A stretch of DNA of 64,000 bases from an uncultured Caldilineaceae bacterium (GCA_958295915.1 OY282381.1:2750722-2814721), one strand, 5' to 3'; positions 34,763 through 44,640 are shown, numbered from the stretch's first letter. Translations and numbers: made by a program. Notes: generated from the sequence alone by a model not told the origin.

Positions 34763-35148
34763 TGCCCGCGGATGAAAGCGATAATCTCTGTTGAGGGTGT
34801 GCCTGGACCGAAGATCGCGTGGACGCCAGCGGCTTTGAGCTGGGCCAGATCCTCAGCGGGGATGATGCCGCCCACCAGCACCAGCGCATCCTCCTGGCCC
34901 TGGGCATAAAGCAGCTCGATGACCTTGGGGCAGAGGGTCATGTGCGCGCCGCTGAGGATCGACAGGCCGACGACGTCCACATCCTCCTGCAAGGCAGCCT
35001 CCGCTATCATCTGCGGCGTCTGGCGGATGCCTGTGTAGATGACCTCAAATCCAGCATCGCGCAGCGCTCTGGCGATGACCTTTGCTCCGCGGTCGTGGCC
35101 GTCTAACCCCGGTTTGGCGATCAGAACCCGAATCCGTTTTTCCTGCAT
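34750..35148 (-). CDS. Cobalamin-binding small subunit/domain of methylmalonyl-CoA-type mutase
   Basis: 132 residues, the size of a separate B12-binding domain (like McmA2). DxHxxG is present as Asp16-His18-Gly21 in [10 protein letters not shown], with [14 protein letters not shown] and [12 protein letters not shown] as the other cobalamin-contact loops. It works with a large catalytic subunit that is not in this window and with MeaB downstream. Likely substrates are methylmalonyl-CoA or a branched acyl-CoA isomer. Confidence 0.92.
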   Translation of the reverse strand: MQEKRIRVLIAKPGLDGHDRGAKVIARALRDAGFEVIYTGIRQTPQMIAEAALQEDVDVVGLSILSGAHMTLCPKVIELLYAQGQEDALVLVGGIIPAEDLAQLKAAGVHAIFGPGTPSTEIIAFIRGHRSG

Positions 35149-35568
35149 GCAGCGCTCCCTGACACAAAACCCAGTGGCTAGTGGTTAGGGACGGCAGTTC
35201 CTGATCACTGGTCACTAACCACTGAAGTTTAGCGCAAAGTGGATTGTTTGGCGATGAAGCGGCCCGGCAATTCTTGCATGCGCCTGCCCGTAAAGGAAAT
35301 TCCACTGGGGTCGCAGGCGAGCCGCCTGCCCCCGGCAACAACAGTTTTACTCATCTTATACCCTGTGCGCGGTAAAGTCTACCAAGTCTGAAAATGGGGG
35401 CGTCCCAAAATGGGGTGAATTTCTGGCTCACCTCTGGCAGGATGAATGCAAGGCAAAGACGCGACTATGATTGATCATGTCTCTTGGCATCTCCGCGTCC
35501 TGGCGACATTGCGTTCCCTTTCAAATCACCTATACTGATTCTACACAATACACAATACGCAATTCCCA
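35149..35568. other. Repeat-rich intergenic region
   Basis: No gene. It holds a family 1 repeat pair (35170-35230), a GCAGGCGAGCCGCCTGCCCC hairpin (about 35306), a family 8 repeat (35400-35440) and a family 3 block (35462-35530) running to just before the type ISP gene. Confidence 0.6.
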
Positions 35569-38500
35569 ATGCCAACCCTTACCCTTAAACCTACGCACAA
35601 GCCCATCCGGGCATACTATGCCGCGCTCGAGCGCTTTGACCGCCTCGGCATCAGCCATGAAAGCGCGGTACGCGCCGCCTTTCAGGCGCTGCTTGAACAC
35701 TGCGCGCGGCAGTGCGCCTGGACCCTGGCGCCGGAACAGGCCATCGCGCCTCTGCTCGCAAGAGGCGCATCGAACACTGCGCGCGGCAAGCGGCGCATCG
35801 TGGTCGACGGCGCATTGATCGACGATTTCCAGTTGATCCATGGCATCTGGGAGGCGAAGGATATCCACGACGACCTGCTGTCTGAAGCGCGGCGCAAGTT
35901 CGAGGCCGGCTATCCGCGCGACAACATCCTCTTCCAGACGCCGCGACGCGCCATCCTGTGGCAGAACGGGCGGCAGATACTTGACGCGGACCTGAGCGAC
36001 CCGGCGCAGCTGATCGAGACACTGGAAACCTTCTTCGGCTATCGTCCGCAGGCATACGCTGTCTGGGAGGAGGCGCTGGCGCAGTTCAAAGACAGAGTGC
36101 CGGCTCTGGGGCGCGGGTTGGCGGCGTTGATCCACACGGAGCGGCGGACGAATCGTCGTTTTACGGCTGCCTTTGGCGAGTTTCTGGGAAAATGTCGCCA
36201 ATCGATCAATCCGAACCTGTCTGAGGCGGCGGTCGAGGAGATGCTGATACAGCATCTGTTGACCGAGCGACTGTTCCGCACTGTCTTCAGCAACCCCGAC
36301 TTCACGCGGCGCAATGTCATCGCCAATGAGATCGAGAAGGTGATCGACGCGCTCACATCGCAGTCGTTCAGCCGGCGTGACTTTCTCCACAGTCTGGATC
36401 GCTTCTACGTGGCCATCGCGCGCGTGGCCGCAACCATCAGCGATTTTTCCCAGAAGCAGCATTTTCTCAACACTGTGTACGAGCAGTTTTTCCAGGGGTT
36501 TTCGGTCAGGGTGGCGGATACGCATGGCATCGTCTACACGCCGCAGCCGATCGTCGATTTCATGGTGAGAAGCGTTGCCCACATCCTGCAGAGCGAGTTT
36601 GGGCGCTCGCTATCCGACCCCGGCGTGCATATCATCGATCCGTTTGTGGGCACGGGCAACTTCATCGTGCGCCTGATGCGGGAGATACGCCGGACTGCTC
36701 TGGAGGGCAAGTACAGGTCGGAGCTGCACGGCAACGAGGTGATGCTGCTGCCGTACTACATCGCCAGCCTGAACATCGAGCATGAGTTCTATGAGGCGAC
36801 GGGCATGTATCGGCCCTTTGGGGGCATCTGTCTGGTGGACACCTTCGATCTGGCGGAGGACCGCCAGCTGTCGCTGTTCGCGCCTGCGAACGCGCAGCGC
36901 CTGGAGACGCAGAAGCGGACGCCGATGTTCGTGGTGATCGGCAATCCGCCCTACAATGTGGGACAGGTCAACGAGAACGACAACAACAAGAACCGCAACT
37001 ACGAGACGATGGACAAGCGGGTGGCGGAGACCTACGCGCAAGATTCCAAGGCGGCCAATAAAAACGCGCTCTCCGACGCGTATGTGAAGGCGATTCGCTG
37101 GGCGTCGGATCGGATTGGAGAGAAAGGGATTGTCGCCTTTGTGACCAACAACAGCTTTCTCGACGGCGTAGCGTTTGATGGCATGAGACAACACCTTGAA
37201 CAGGATTTCACCAGGATCTATCACATCGATCTTAAGGGGAATGCCCGCACATCCGCTGAACGCCGACGCAAAGAGGGCGGCAACATTTTTGATGATCAGA
37301 TCCGGGTTGGGGTGGGGATCAGCTTCTTCATCAGGAAAGCGGGAGCGGAATCCGAGGCGGCTGAGGTCTGGATCTATTCGATTGACGACTATCTCAAAGC
37401 CCGCGCGAAGCAGGAGATTTTAACCCGATTCGGCGACTATACCAACGTCCCGCTGAAACAGGCTGCTATCGATGCAAAGCACACGTGGCTGACAGAGAGA
37501 CTCCAGGCCGAGTTTGAGAGCTTTATGCCGCTGGGGAGCAAGGAAGCGAAGGGGGCAAAAGGCGAGGCGGTGGATGTGATATGTAAGACGTACAGTCTCG
37601 GTGTCGGCACTGGCCGTGACGCCTGGGCGTACAATTTCAACCGCAACGCCCTCATAGAGAACATAGGTCGGATGATTAATACCTACAATGAGCAGGTATT
37701 CAAGTGGGAACGGCAGGCAAATTCGAATGCAGGCGTCGATGATTTTGTTGTGTATGATGATGAGAAAATCAAGTGGAGTTCAGCCTTAAAGCAGAAACTC
37801 AAGGGCGGGCAGATCGCAGAATTTGCCGAAGCAAAAATCCGACAATCCCTCTACCGTCCTTTCACGAAAACGAATCTGTTCTTTGATAGGATTCTAAATC
37901 ATCGCGTTTTTGTTTTTCCATTCATCTTTCCTACAGCGGAGACAGAATCGGAGAATCGGGTAATTTGTATCAGTGGACTCGGAAGCAACAAACCTTTTCA
38001 CACTTTGATAGCTTCTATGATTCCGTGCCTTGACATACTCGAAAAGACCCAATGCTTCCCCTTCTACACCTACGACGAGGACGGGACAAACCGGCAGGAG
38101 AACATCACCGACTGGGCGTTGGCGCAGTTCCGCACGCACTACCGGGACGACAGAATCAGCAAATGGGATATCTTTCATTATGTCTACGCCATCCTGCACC
38201 ATCCGCGCTACCGCGAGCGATACCAGGCCAACCTCAAACGCGATCTGCCGCGTCTGCCCTATCCTGAAAATCCCGATGATCCCGTAAATCCTGATCGTTT
38301 CTGGAAGTTTGTCCAAGCCGGCGCGCGCCTGGCGAAAATCCATGTCGGCTATGAAGAGATGCCCGTCTATCCGCTGACATTCAGCGAAAACCCGGATCTG
38401 CCGCTTGATTGGCGCGTCGAGAAGATGAAGCTGTCCCGAGACAAAACGCAGATGCGCTACAATGACTTTCTGACACTGGGCGGGATTCCATCAAACGCTT

Positions 38501-38706
38501 TTGACTATCGGCTGGGCAACCGCTCGGCCCTGGAATGGGTCATCGATCAGTACCGCGTCAAGACGGACAAGCGCAGCGGCATCGTTAACGATCCCAACTG
38601 TGAGGAGGATCCGCAGTACATCGTCAATCTGATCGGGAAGGTGATCAGCGTGAGTCTGGAGACGGTGGAGATTGTAGAGGGCTTGTCGGCGTTGGGGACG
38701 GTTTGA
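35569..38706 (+). CDS. Type ISP-like restriction-modification enzyme, copy A
   Basis: 1045 residues. N-terminal ~110 residues have a PD-(D/E)XK-like pattern (DGALIDDF then IWEAKD). A helical region (110-290) and YEQFFQGFSVRVADTHGIVYTP lead to a methylase core: motif I DPFVGTGNF at residue 357 and motif IV NPPYN at 459. The C-terminal half contains the specificity domain typical of type ISP enzymes (YHIDLKGNARTS, WALAQFRTHY). The helicase of classical ISP proteins is absent, so the name is by homology. A homologue lies at 58554-61649. A palindromic insert (35746-35772) is in frame. The 3' end is the first element of a 120-bp tandem repeat. Confidence 0.85.
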   Translation: MPTLTLKPTHKPIRAYYAALERFDRLGISHESAVRAAFQALLEHCARQCAWTLAPEQAIAPLLARGASNTARGKRRIVVDGALIDDFQLIHGIWEAKDIHDDLLSEARRKFEAGYPRDNILFQTPRRAILWQNGRQILDADLSDPAQLIETLETFFGYRPQAYAVWEEALAQFKDRVPALGRGLAALIHTERRTNRRFTAAFGEFLGKCRQSINPNLSEAAVEEMLIQHLLTERLFRTVFSNPDFTRRNVIANEIEKVIDALTSQSFSRRDFLHSLDRFYVAIARVAATISDFSQKQHFLNTVYEQFFQGFSVRVADTHGIVYTPQPIVDFMVRSVAHILQSEFGRSLSDPGVHIIDPFVGTGNFIVRLMREIRRTALEGKYRSELHGNEVMLLPYYIASLNIEHEFYEATGMYRPFGGICLVDTFDLAEDRQLSLFAPANAQRLETQKRTPMFVVIGNPPYNVGQVNENDNNKNRNYETMDKRVAETYAQDSKAANKNALSDAYVKAIRWASDRIGEKGIVAFVTNNSFLDGVAFDGMRQHLEQDFTRIYHIDLKGNARTSAERRRKEGGNIFDDQIRVGVGISFFIRKAGAESEAAEVWIYSIDDYLKARAKQEILTRFGDYTNVPLKQAAIDAKHTWLTERLQAEFESFMPLGSKEAKGAKGEAVDVICKTYSLGVGTGRDAWAYNFNRNALIENIGRMINTYNEQVFKWERQANSNAGVDDFVVYDDEKIKWSSALKQKLKGGQIAEFAEAKIRQSLYRPFTKTNLFFDRILNHRVFVFPFIFPTAETESENRVICISGLGSNKPFHTLIASMIPCLDILEKTQCFPFYTYDEDGTNRQENITDWALAQFRTHYRDDRISKWDIFHYVYAILHHPRYRERYQANLKRDLPRLPYPENPDDPVNPDRFWKFVQAGARLAKIHVGYEEMPVYPLTFSENPDLPLDWRVEKMKLSRDKTQMRYNDFLTLGGIPSNAFDYRLGNRSALEWVIDQYRVKTDKRSGIVNDPNCEEDPQYIVNLIGKVISVSLETVEIVEGLSALGTV
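35746..35772. repeat. Palindromic coding insert (family 6), diverged
   Basis: GCGCCTCT and AGAGGCGC arms with a GCTCGCA centre, read as APLLARGAS in the type ISP protein. Copy B, the homologue at 58554, lacks this insert. Confidence 0.6.
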
Positions 38707-38960
38707 GAACACAACGCAAGGGCGCAGGCGCAAAGGAAAACCAATACAACGCAAGGACGCAAGGGCGCAAAGGACGCAAAGAAAACCAGGGAGGCGCTGC
38801 TCTTGCCGGTGTTGGGGACGGGTTGAGAATACAACGCAATGGCGCAGGCGCAAAGGAAAACCAATACAACGCAAGGACGCAAGGGCGCAAAGGACGCAAA
38901 GAAAACCAGGGAGGCGCTGCTCTTGCCGGCGTTGGGGACGGTTTGAGAACACAACGCAAT
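38692..38960. repeat. 120-bp tandem repeat, two units plus part of a third
   Basis: Units begin GTTGGGGACGGTTTGAGAAC (near 38691, 38811, 38931). The first start includes the stop of the type ISP gene. Inside, family 3 text (ACGCAAGGGCGCAAAGGACG) repeats. The open frame downstream has no protein character. Confidence 0.75.
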
Positions 38961-39031
38961 GGCGCAAAGTGCCCGTAACCGTGTTAGAATGGCTGAGGCG
39001 CATCGCAGAAACAGTTGAGCCAGGAGGCTGT

Positions 39032-40261
39032 ATGCTGTACCCGAGAACCGAACGTCAGCAGCGCTTTATCGACGTCGCCCGCGGGTTGCTCCCTGCGCTC
39101 CGAGAGCGAGCCGCCCAGCATGACCGGGATGGAACATTCCCGCACGAAAATTTCGCTGACATTCGTCGGGTCGGCCTGCCAGCTCTGGTGATCCCGCAAG
39201 AATTCGGTGGCTGGGGAGCCAATCTGCTGGAATCGACGCTGACGATGGAAACTCTGGCGCAGGGAGACGGCAGCACAGCGCTCAGCTTTGTCATGCACGT
39301 GCAGGTGATGGGTGGCGCTGCGGCCAGTCGCGGCTGGCCACAACCCCTTTTCGCCCAGGTCTGCCGGGATGCCGTAGAACGGGGCGCGCTGATCAACTCC
39401 GTCGCCACCGAGCCCAAGCTGGGCAGCCCCAGTCGCGGGGGATTGCCGGAAACCAGCGCGGAGCCGCTCCACAAGAATGGCTCGTCTGAACCGACTGCCT
39501 GGCTCATCAACGGCCTCAAAACCTTTGCCAGCCTTAGCCCGGAAATGGACTACTTCATCATCCCCGCGGCCCTGCAGGACGGCAGCGGCCATGTAGCTCG
39601 CTTCGTCATCCCGGCCGGCCCGCACTTTGAAATCATCGAAACCTGGGACTCCTTTGGCATGCGCGCCACCGGCAGCCATGATCTGAAGATCGTCAACGCG
39701 CGCGTGACAGAGGACCAGATGATCGGGCGCGGCCTCCCCAGCCCCCACACCACCGGCAAGGCGCCGGTCAATGCCTGGTTTATCTGCACGGTTGGCGCCG
39801 TGTATCTTGGCGTGGCTCAGGCGGCTCTGGACTTTGCAGCCGATTTCGCCTTAAAGCGCGTACCCATCGCCCTCGGCAAGCCCATTGCTGAACTGGAGAG
39901 CATTCAGCGCCGACTGGGCCAGGCAGAGCTGCTGCTGATCCAGGCCAGAGCGCTCCTCTACAACACAGCCAGGGATTGGGACGAACTCGCTACGCGGCGG
40001 GATGAACTCTCTTCCGCTGTTGTCGCCACCAAGTTTACTGTCACAAATCATGCGATTGAGGCCGTTGATCACGCCGTGCGGGTGGTGGGCGGGGCGGCAA
40101 TGGGCCGCAGCCTGCCACTGGAACGCTACCTGCGCGACGCCCGCCCCGGCCTTTTCCATCCACTGAACGACGACCAGGCGCTGCTCATATTCGGACAGAA
40201 TGCACTGAAGCGTATGCGATCTATGTCGACTTTTACCAAAGAGGAATGCAGTGACCGGTGA
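39032..40261 (+). CDS. Acyl-CoA dehydrogenase family protein
   Basis: 409 residues from ATG 39032, with AGGAGG just upstream. Family features: helical N-terminus (FADIRRVGLPALVIPQEFGGWG), the FAD-binding beta domain (SVATEPKLGSP, WLINGLKTFAS, WDSFGMRATGSHDL) and C-terminal helices (AVDHAVRVVGGAAMGRSLPLERYLRDARPGLFHP). The catalytic Glu is not obvious at the usual end position. The C-terminal ECSDR and the stop come from a family 1 repeat. Substrate unknown. Confidence 0.88.
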   Translation: MLYPRTERQQRFIDVARGLLPALRERAAQHDRDGTFPHENFADIRRVGLPALVIPQEFGGWGANLLESTLTMETLAQGDGSTALSFVMHVQVMGGAAASRGWPQPLFAQVCRDAVERGALINSVATEPKLGSPSRGGLPETSAEPLHKNGSSEPTAWLINGLKTFASLSPEMDYFIIPAALQDGSGHVARFVIPAGPHFEIIETWDSFGMRATGSHDLKIVNARVTEDQMIGRGLPSPHTTGKAPVNAWFICTVGAVYLGVAQAALDFAADFALKRVPIALGKPIAELESIQRRLGQAELLLIQARALLYNTARDWDELATRRDELSSAVVATKFTVTNHAIEAVDHAVRVVGGAAMGRSLPLERYLRDARPGLFHPLNDDQALLIFGQNALKRMRSMSTFTKEECSDR

Positions 40262-40298
40262 CCAGTGGCTAGTGGTCAGAAACTGCAGTTACTGGTTG
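40245..40298. repeat. Dispersed gene-end repeat (family 1)
   Basis: AATGCAGTGACCGGTGACCA, GTGGCTAGTGGTCAGAAACT and GCAGTTACTGGTTGCTGG. It overlaps the 3' end of the acyl-CoA dehydrogenase and is the most complete copy of the consensus. Confidence 0.75.
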
Positions 40299-40349
40299 CT
40301 GGCACGAAGTCATAGCGACAGCGCGTTCCGTTTCAAATCGTCAGGATGA

Positions 40350-41066
40350 ATGACACACGCTGTGCAGAGAGATCACGCCAGCCTCCCGTCGAAAGGGTCT
40401 GACATGGCCGCAGATGGCGACGAGACCCAGAGACAGCCGCCCATTCCTCTGCTGTGGGCTGTACGGTATATGGGCATCGGTTTTCTGCTCTGCGCGATGC
40501 TGGCCGGGGCTTTGATATGGCAACTACGCCGGCCGGCGCCGGCCCCGATTGTACTGCATCCACCGTCAACACCGGCGCCTACCCCTGCGCCACCGCCCAC
40601 GGCCACACCTGGCCCGCTGCTGGTTTTCGTGAGCGGTGGGGTGCGCAGCCCTGGCCTGTATGAATTGCCCTGGGGCGCGCGGGTGGGGGATGCCGTGGTC
40701 GCGGCCGGCGGCCTCATAACGGATGTCGACCCGGCGCTGGTGAATCAGGCAGAAATGATCTTCGATGGCGCGCAGATTCACGTGCCTTTGCCACAACCGC
40801 CGAGCGCGGATGCCTTGCCAGAGAACCAACCGCCGGCCGGCCTTTCGGGCAATGGCCTGTTAGCTGCCGATGGGCCAGCCGATGGCCTGATCGATATCAA
40901 CACGGCTGCGGAAGAGGCGCTCATCACCCTGCCCGGCATCGGTCCAAACAAAGCCAAGGCCATCATCGCCAACCGGCCCTACACTTCGGTTGAAGATTTA
41001 GAGCGGGTCCCCGGCATCGGCGCCCAGACTATCGACCAACTCGCGCCTTTGGTCACCGTCCGTTAG
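40350..41066 (+). CDS. ComEA-like DNA-binding protein (SLBB and helix-hairpin-helix)
   Basis: 238 residues. A membrane helix (about 35-55) and a Pro/Thr linker precede an SLBB domain (VFVSGGVRSPGLYELPWGARVGDAVVAAGG). Then comes a ComEA-type double helix-hairpin-helix: DINTAAEEALITLPGIGPNKAKAIIANRPY and VEDLERVPGIGAQTIDQLAPLV. It should bind double-stranded DNA at the cell surface, as in competence. An ATG at 40404 is an alternative start. The stop lies in a short family 1 sequence (GTTAGCCACTGATCA). Confidence 0.88.
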   Translation: MTHAVQRDHASLPSKGSDMAADGDETQRQPPIPLLWAVRYMGIGFLLCAMLAGALIWQLRRPAPAPIVLHPPSTPAPTPAPPPTATPGPLLVFVSGGVRSPGLYELPWGARVGDAVVAAGGLITDVDPALVNQAEMIFDGAQIHVPLPQPPSADALPENQPPAGLSGNGLLAADGPADGLIDINTAAEEALITLPGIGPNKAKAIIANRPYTSVEDLERVPGIGAQTIDQLAPLVTVR

Positions 41067-41084
41067 CCACTGATCAAGTAGGCA

Positions 41085-42509
41085 TTATCTAATTCGTAAA
41101 GCGCCCCACATCATCTTCCACAGTATAGGCAGGGCGATACCGGGACGGAAAAGGGTAGCCGGCGGACTGATCAGATGGGCGACGTTAAAAAATGTGAGGC
41201 AGACATCCGGTTTATGGATCCGGTCCAACACATGCTCCAGATACCTGTGCATAAAGCGATCGAGGAACGTGGCGTCGCCGGCATTGCGGCCAGCCCAGCG
41301 GAAATCATCACTGGTGGCGAGCTGCCAAGGAGTTTGCAGCATTTTCGCCAGTTTTTTTTGAAAGGCCAACCCCAGCCCAGCGGTCCTGTCCTTTGATAAG
41401 ACGCTGTCCAGAATTTCTGCCGAAAGCGCGCTCACGGTCATGCCCTGAGCATAGACCGGATTGAACGCGCACACCGCGTCTCCCAGGGCGATCAGACCCT
41501 GGGGCCACTGTTTCAGACGTTCGTAATGGCGCCAGTGGTTCTCTGTGCGTCGGTAGCCGCTGATGCCTGTGAGCGGTTCCGCCGCGCGGACTGCCTCCCA
41601 GACCTGTGGTCCGGCCAATCTGCGGGCAAACTCTGCGAAACCGGTTTCGTCGGTCGGCGGGTGATCCCCGGCGTAACCGACGAGGGTAACGATCCAGCGC
41701 CTGCCTTCGACGGGCTGGATCACCGCGCCCCCGCTGATATCGGGGAAGTGAGTGGCGAGCAGCACCATCTTCCAATCTGTCTGCCAGCCGTCGGGAATGT
41801 TGTACCAGCAGGTAGCGTAGGCTACATCGGCGTTGACCGTCGATTCTGGCGGCGCAGAGTAGCCGAGTTCTTCCAGCCAGCGGGGCAGGCGGGAAGAACG
41901 CCCACTTGCATCGACGACAAGATTGGCGTGGAGGGTCTGCTGACGTCCGTCTGCGATGCAGACAGCGCCGGTGACGCCGGTATTGTCACTGTTGGCGGCA
42001 AGTCCGATGACCCGATGGCCGGGACGAAAGTGGATGTTTTCTCGGCGCCTGAGATGTTTGCGCGCCAGCCACTCCAGCAGATAGCGGCTGGCGCTATAGC
42101 CGTTCAGATCCGAGTCGAAGCGGGGCAGCCAGCCACCGCCAGACAGGGCGGCTGTATCCTTCAGCCAGCTGATGGGCGGCGCGCCGAGGGCCAACAGCTC
42201 CTCCTCCAGGCCGGGGAAACGCGCCCGCAGGATCTGCACGCCGCGCAATAGAAGCACATGCACATGGCGGGATTGGGGCACATCTTTGCGGGGGCGCGGG
42301 CTATCGGGCAGCTCATCCCGCTCGATGACGGTGACCCGTCCGAAATAGTCGGCGAGCACGCGGGCCGCAAAAAGGCCGGTCATGCCGCCACCGATCACAA
42401 GGGCATGGCCGGCCGATGCAGTATTGTGAGGACGAGAAGAGAGAACCCCTTCTCGCTTCTCTTTACTCCCCTCTCTCTCCTCGCTTGTAGCCTGCTTGGG
42501 AGATGTCAT
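41085..42509 (-). CDS. FAD-dependent monooxygenase/oxidoreductase (PHBH fold)
   Basis: 474 residues. The Rossmann motif is VIGGGMTGLFAARVLADYF (about residue 38), then the VIERDELP acidic strand, VVDASGRSSRLPRW in the middle and LIALGDAVCAFNPVYAQGMTVSALSA, the GD motif of the para-hydroxybenzoate hydroxylase group. It is close to enzymes of the geranylgeranyl reductase/halogenase-like families; substrate unknown. The first 30 residues (SEEREGSKEKREGVLSSRP) are encoded by a family 2 repeat (42428-42485). A shorter start is therefore likely, but no better ATG precedes the Rossmann strand. Confidence 0.82.
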   Translation of the reverse strand: MTSPKQATSEEREGSKEKREGVLSSRPHNTASAGHALVIGGGMTGLFAARVLADYFGRVTVIERDELPDSPRPRKDVPQSRHVHVLLLRGVQILRARFPGLEEELLALGAPPISWLKDTAALSGGGWLPRFDSDLNGYSASRYLLEWLARKHLRRRENIHFRPGHRVIGLAANSDNTGVTGAVCIADGRQQTLHANLVVDASGRSSRLPRWLEELGYSAPPESTVNADVAYATCWYNIPDGWQTDWKMVLLATHFPDISGGAVIQPVEGRRWIVTLVGYAGDHPPTDETGFAEFARRLAGPQVWEAVRAAEPLTGISGYRRTENHWRHYERLKQWPQGLIALGDAVCAFNPVYAQGMTVSALSAEILDSVLSKDRTAGLGLAFQKKLAKMLQTPWQLATSDDFRWAGRNAGDATFLDRFMHRYLEHVLDRIHKPDVCLTFFNVAHLISPPATLFRPGIALPILWKMMWGALRIR

Positions 42510-42540
42510 GGTTTTGGGTCGGGCCAGCGGGCGGGCAAAA

Positions 42541-42602
42541 ACAGTGGCCAGTCACCAGTGGCTAGTGGCCAGAAACCGCAGTGATTGGCCACTGCGGTTG
42601 TG
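42541..42602. repeat. Dispersed gene-end repeat (family 1)
   Basis: CAGTGGCCAGTCACCAGTGG, CTAGTGGCCAGAAACCGCAG, TGATTGGCCACTGCGG, lying between the FAD enzyme start and the end of cysNC. A family 4 palindrome (TTCGCACGATGCGCAAACC, about 42626-42645) follows within the cysNC flank. Confidence 0.7.
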
Positions 42603-42678
42603 GTTGCCCGGGGCTATTCAGGCTTCGCACGATGCGCAAACCCTGCGGCGCGCTCGGCCCGAACACAAGACGCCGACC

Positions 42679-44640
42679 CTACTGGAAACGCACGATGCCC
42701 GCGTGCGCCAGCTCCTCCAATATTCGCTGGGCCAGTTCGCCGGCGCTGCGCAGATCTGTCTCCAACACCAAATCTGGCTGCTGCGGCTCCTCGTAGGGAG
42801 CAGTGACACCGGTAAAGTTCGCAATCTCGCCCCGCGCGGCGCGGGCGTACAGCCCTTTGGGATCCCGCTGTTTGCAGACTTCCATGTCACACTTGACGTA
42901 CACTTCCCAGAATCTGCCCTCCGGCACGAGGGAACGGGCCGCGTCCCGATCCACAACATAGGGTGAGATGAGGGCGCACAGCACGATATTGCCGTGATCG
43001 AAGGCCAGTTTGGCCACTTCCGCCACCCGTCGGATATTCTCCGCGCGCGCCTCCGCAGAAAAACCCAGGTCTCCGTTCAAGCCATGGCGCACGTTGTCCC
43101 CATCCAGCAAGAAAGTGCGCACGCCCAGATCATATAGCATCTGTTCCAGCGCTTTGGCAACGGTGGATTTGCCTGAACCGGACAATCCCGTGAACCAGAG
43201 AACCGCTGCCTGGTGCCCGTTCAACGCCTCTCGCATGGGCCGGGTGATGGCGGTCTGCTCCCAGACAACGTTGTCGGAAGATTTCTGCCGCCAGTCGCGC
43301 CCTACAGTGGCGCGTCCAGATAAACCATCGGCCAGGCCTGGGCCTTCCGATTCGGGTCGCTGGCGTATGGGAACGTTCTCTTTCACCAGTTCACTCACCC
43401 GCCGCGTGCGGTCTCGGATCATGCCGGCCGCGACGGTGTTGTTGGTGTGCGGATCGATGAGAATAAAGCTACCCGTGGCCCGGTTGATCTGATAGGGATC
43501 GAAGAACAGCGGCTGAGTGGTCGTGATCTGCACCCTGCCGATTTCGTTCAGATGCAGGATCTCCGCCACTTCTCGGTGCATCGTGTCTACGTTGATGCGA
43601 TAGTTCAGCTCCTGGATAAAGGCCCGCACCCGCCGAGTCGAATGCTGCAGCCAATAGGTACCATCCGGGCCCATCGGCTCTTCGCTCATCCAGCAGAGCG
43701 TGGCATCGATCTGATTGGATGAGTGGGGCAGGTTGCGCACCCGCACCAGCATATCGCCTCGGCTGATGTCGATCTCATCCACCAGTGTGAGAACGACCGA
43801 ATCGCCGACGCTGGCCCGCTCGCAGCTCTTCTCGCCGCGGTAGATGTTGGCCACTTGGCTACGAATACCGGTCGGCAGGGCCACGACCTCATCACCGACT
43901 GTGATGCGTCCGGAGACGATCTGCCCGGCAAAACCGCGGAAGCTCTGATCCGGGCGGATCACATACTGGATCGGCAAGCGAAAGTCAACGATGTTGCGAC
44001 TGGCGCCGACGTTGACTGTTTCCAAATGGTGCAGCAGGGTTGCGCCGTCGTACCAGGGCATGTTTTCGCTCTGGCTTACCACGTTATCGCCGTACAGGGC
44101 GGAAATCGGAATATAGACGACATCCCGCACTTTGAGCTTGGCCACGAAAGCTTTGTAGTCGGCAACGATCTGTTCGTAGATGCGCTCGCTGTATCCCACC
44201 AGATCCATTTTGTTGACAGCCACCACCAGATGGGGGATATGCAGCAGAGAGGCGATGAAGCTGTGCCGTTTGGATTGGGTCAGCACACCTTTGCGCGCGT
44301 CCACCAGAATGATCGCCAGCTCTGCTGTCGACGCGCCGGTTACCATATTGCGGGTGTATTGGATATGTCCTGGTGTGTCGGCGATAATGAACTTGCGTTT
44401 GGGTGTGTCGGCGTAGCGGTAGGCCACATCAATGGTGATACCCTGCTCCCGCTCTGCGCGCAATCCGTCGGTCAGGAGCGCCAGATCGACCGATGGGTCG
44501 CCCCGCGCGGCGCTTGCCTGCTCGACCGCTTGCAGTTGATCTTCGAATACGGCTTTGGAATCGTACAGCAGCCGTCCGATCAGCGTCGATTTGCCGTCAT
44601 CCACACTGCCGGCTGTGGAAAAGCGCAACATATCCAGCAT
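42679..44640 (-). CDS. cysNC: Bifunctional sulfate adenylyltransferase subunit 1/adenylylsulfate kinase
   Basis: 653 residues. The CysN GTPase (1-420) shows GSVDDGKSTLIGRLLYDSK, ADTPGHIQYTRNM and NKMDLV. The APS kinase (about 455-653) shows FTGLSGSGKSTVAKALE, DGDNVRHGLNGDLGFS and CALISPY. Together with CysD it makes APS, then PAPS, for sulfur assimilation. Its start codon overlaps the cysD stop. The inter-domain linker ([11 protein letters not shown]) is encoded by a family 5 palindromic repeat (43293-43317). Confidence 0.95.
   Translation of the reverse strand: MLDMLRFSTAGSVDDGKSTLIGRLLYDSKAVFEDQLQAVEQASAARGDPSVDLALLTDGLRAEREQGITIDVAYRYADTPKRKFIIADTPGHIQYTRNMVTGASTAELAIILVDARKGVLTQSKRHSFIASLLHIPHLVVAVNKMDLVGYSERIYEQIVADYKAFVAKLKVRDVVYIPISALYGDNVVSQSENMPWYDGATLLHHLETVNVGASRNIVDFRLPIQYVIRPDQSFRGFAGQIVSGRITVGDEVVALPTGIRSQVANIYRGEKSCERASVGDSVVLTLVDEIDISRGDMLVRVRNLPHSSNQIDATLCWMSEEPMGPDGTYWLQHSTRRVRAFIQELNYRINVDTMHREVAEILHLNEIGRVQITTTQPLFFDPYQINRATGSFILIDPHTNNTVAAGMIRDRTRRVSELVKENVPIRQRPESEGPGLADGLSGRATVGRDWRQKSSDNVVWEQTAITRPMREALNGHQAAVLWFTGLSGSGKSTVAKALEQMLYDLGVRTFLLDGDNVRHGLNGDLGFSAEARAENIRRVAEVAKLAFDHGNIVLCALISPYVVDRDAARSLVPEGRFWEVYVKCDMEVCKQRDPKGLYARAARGEIANFTGVTAPYEEPQQPDLVLETDLRSAGELAQRILEELAHAGIVRFQ
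43293..43317. repeat. Palindromic coding insert (family 5)
   Basis: AGTCGCGCCCTACAGTGGCG then CGTCC, read on the minus strand as RATVGRD between the CysN and CysC domains. The near-identical copy at 49262-49284 gives RATVGRN in an unrelated protein. Confidence 0.7.

Noticed and set aside
38692..38960. Possible CRISPR array or small gene in the 120-bp repeat
   Set aside because: Unit length and lack of unique spacers exclude CRISPR. The open frame through it consists only of repeat-encoded Gly/Arg/Asn-rich text.
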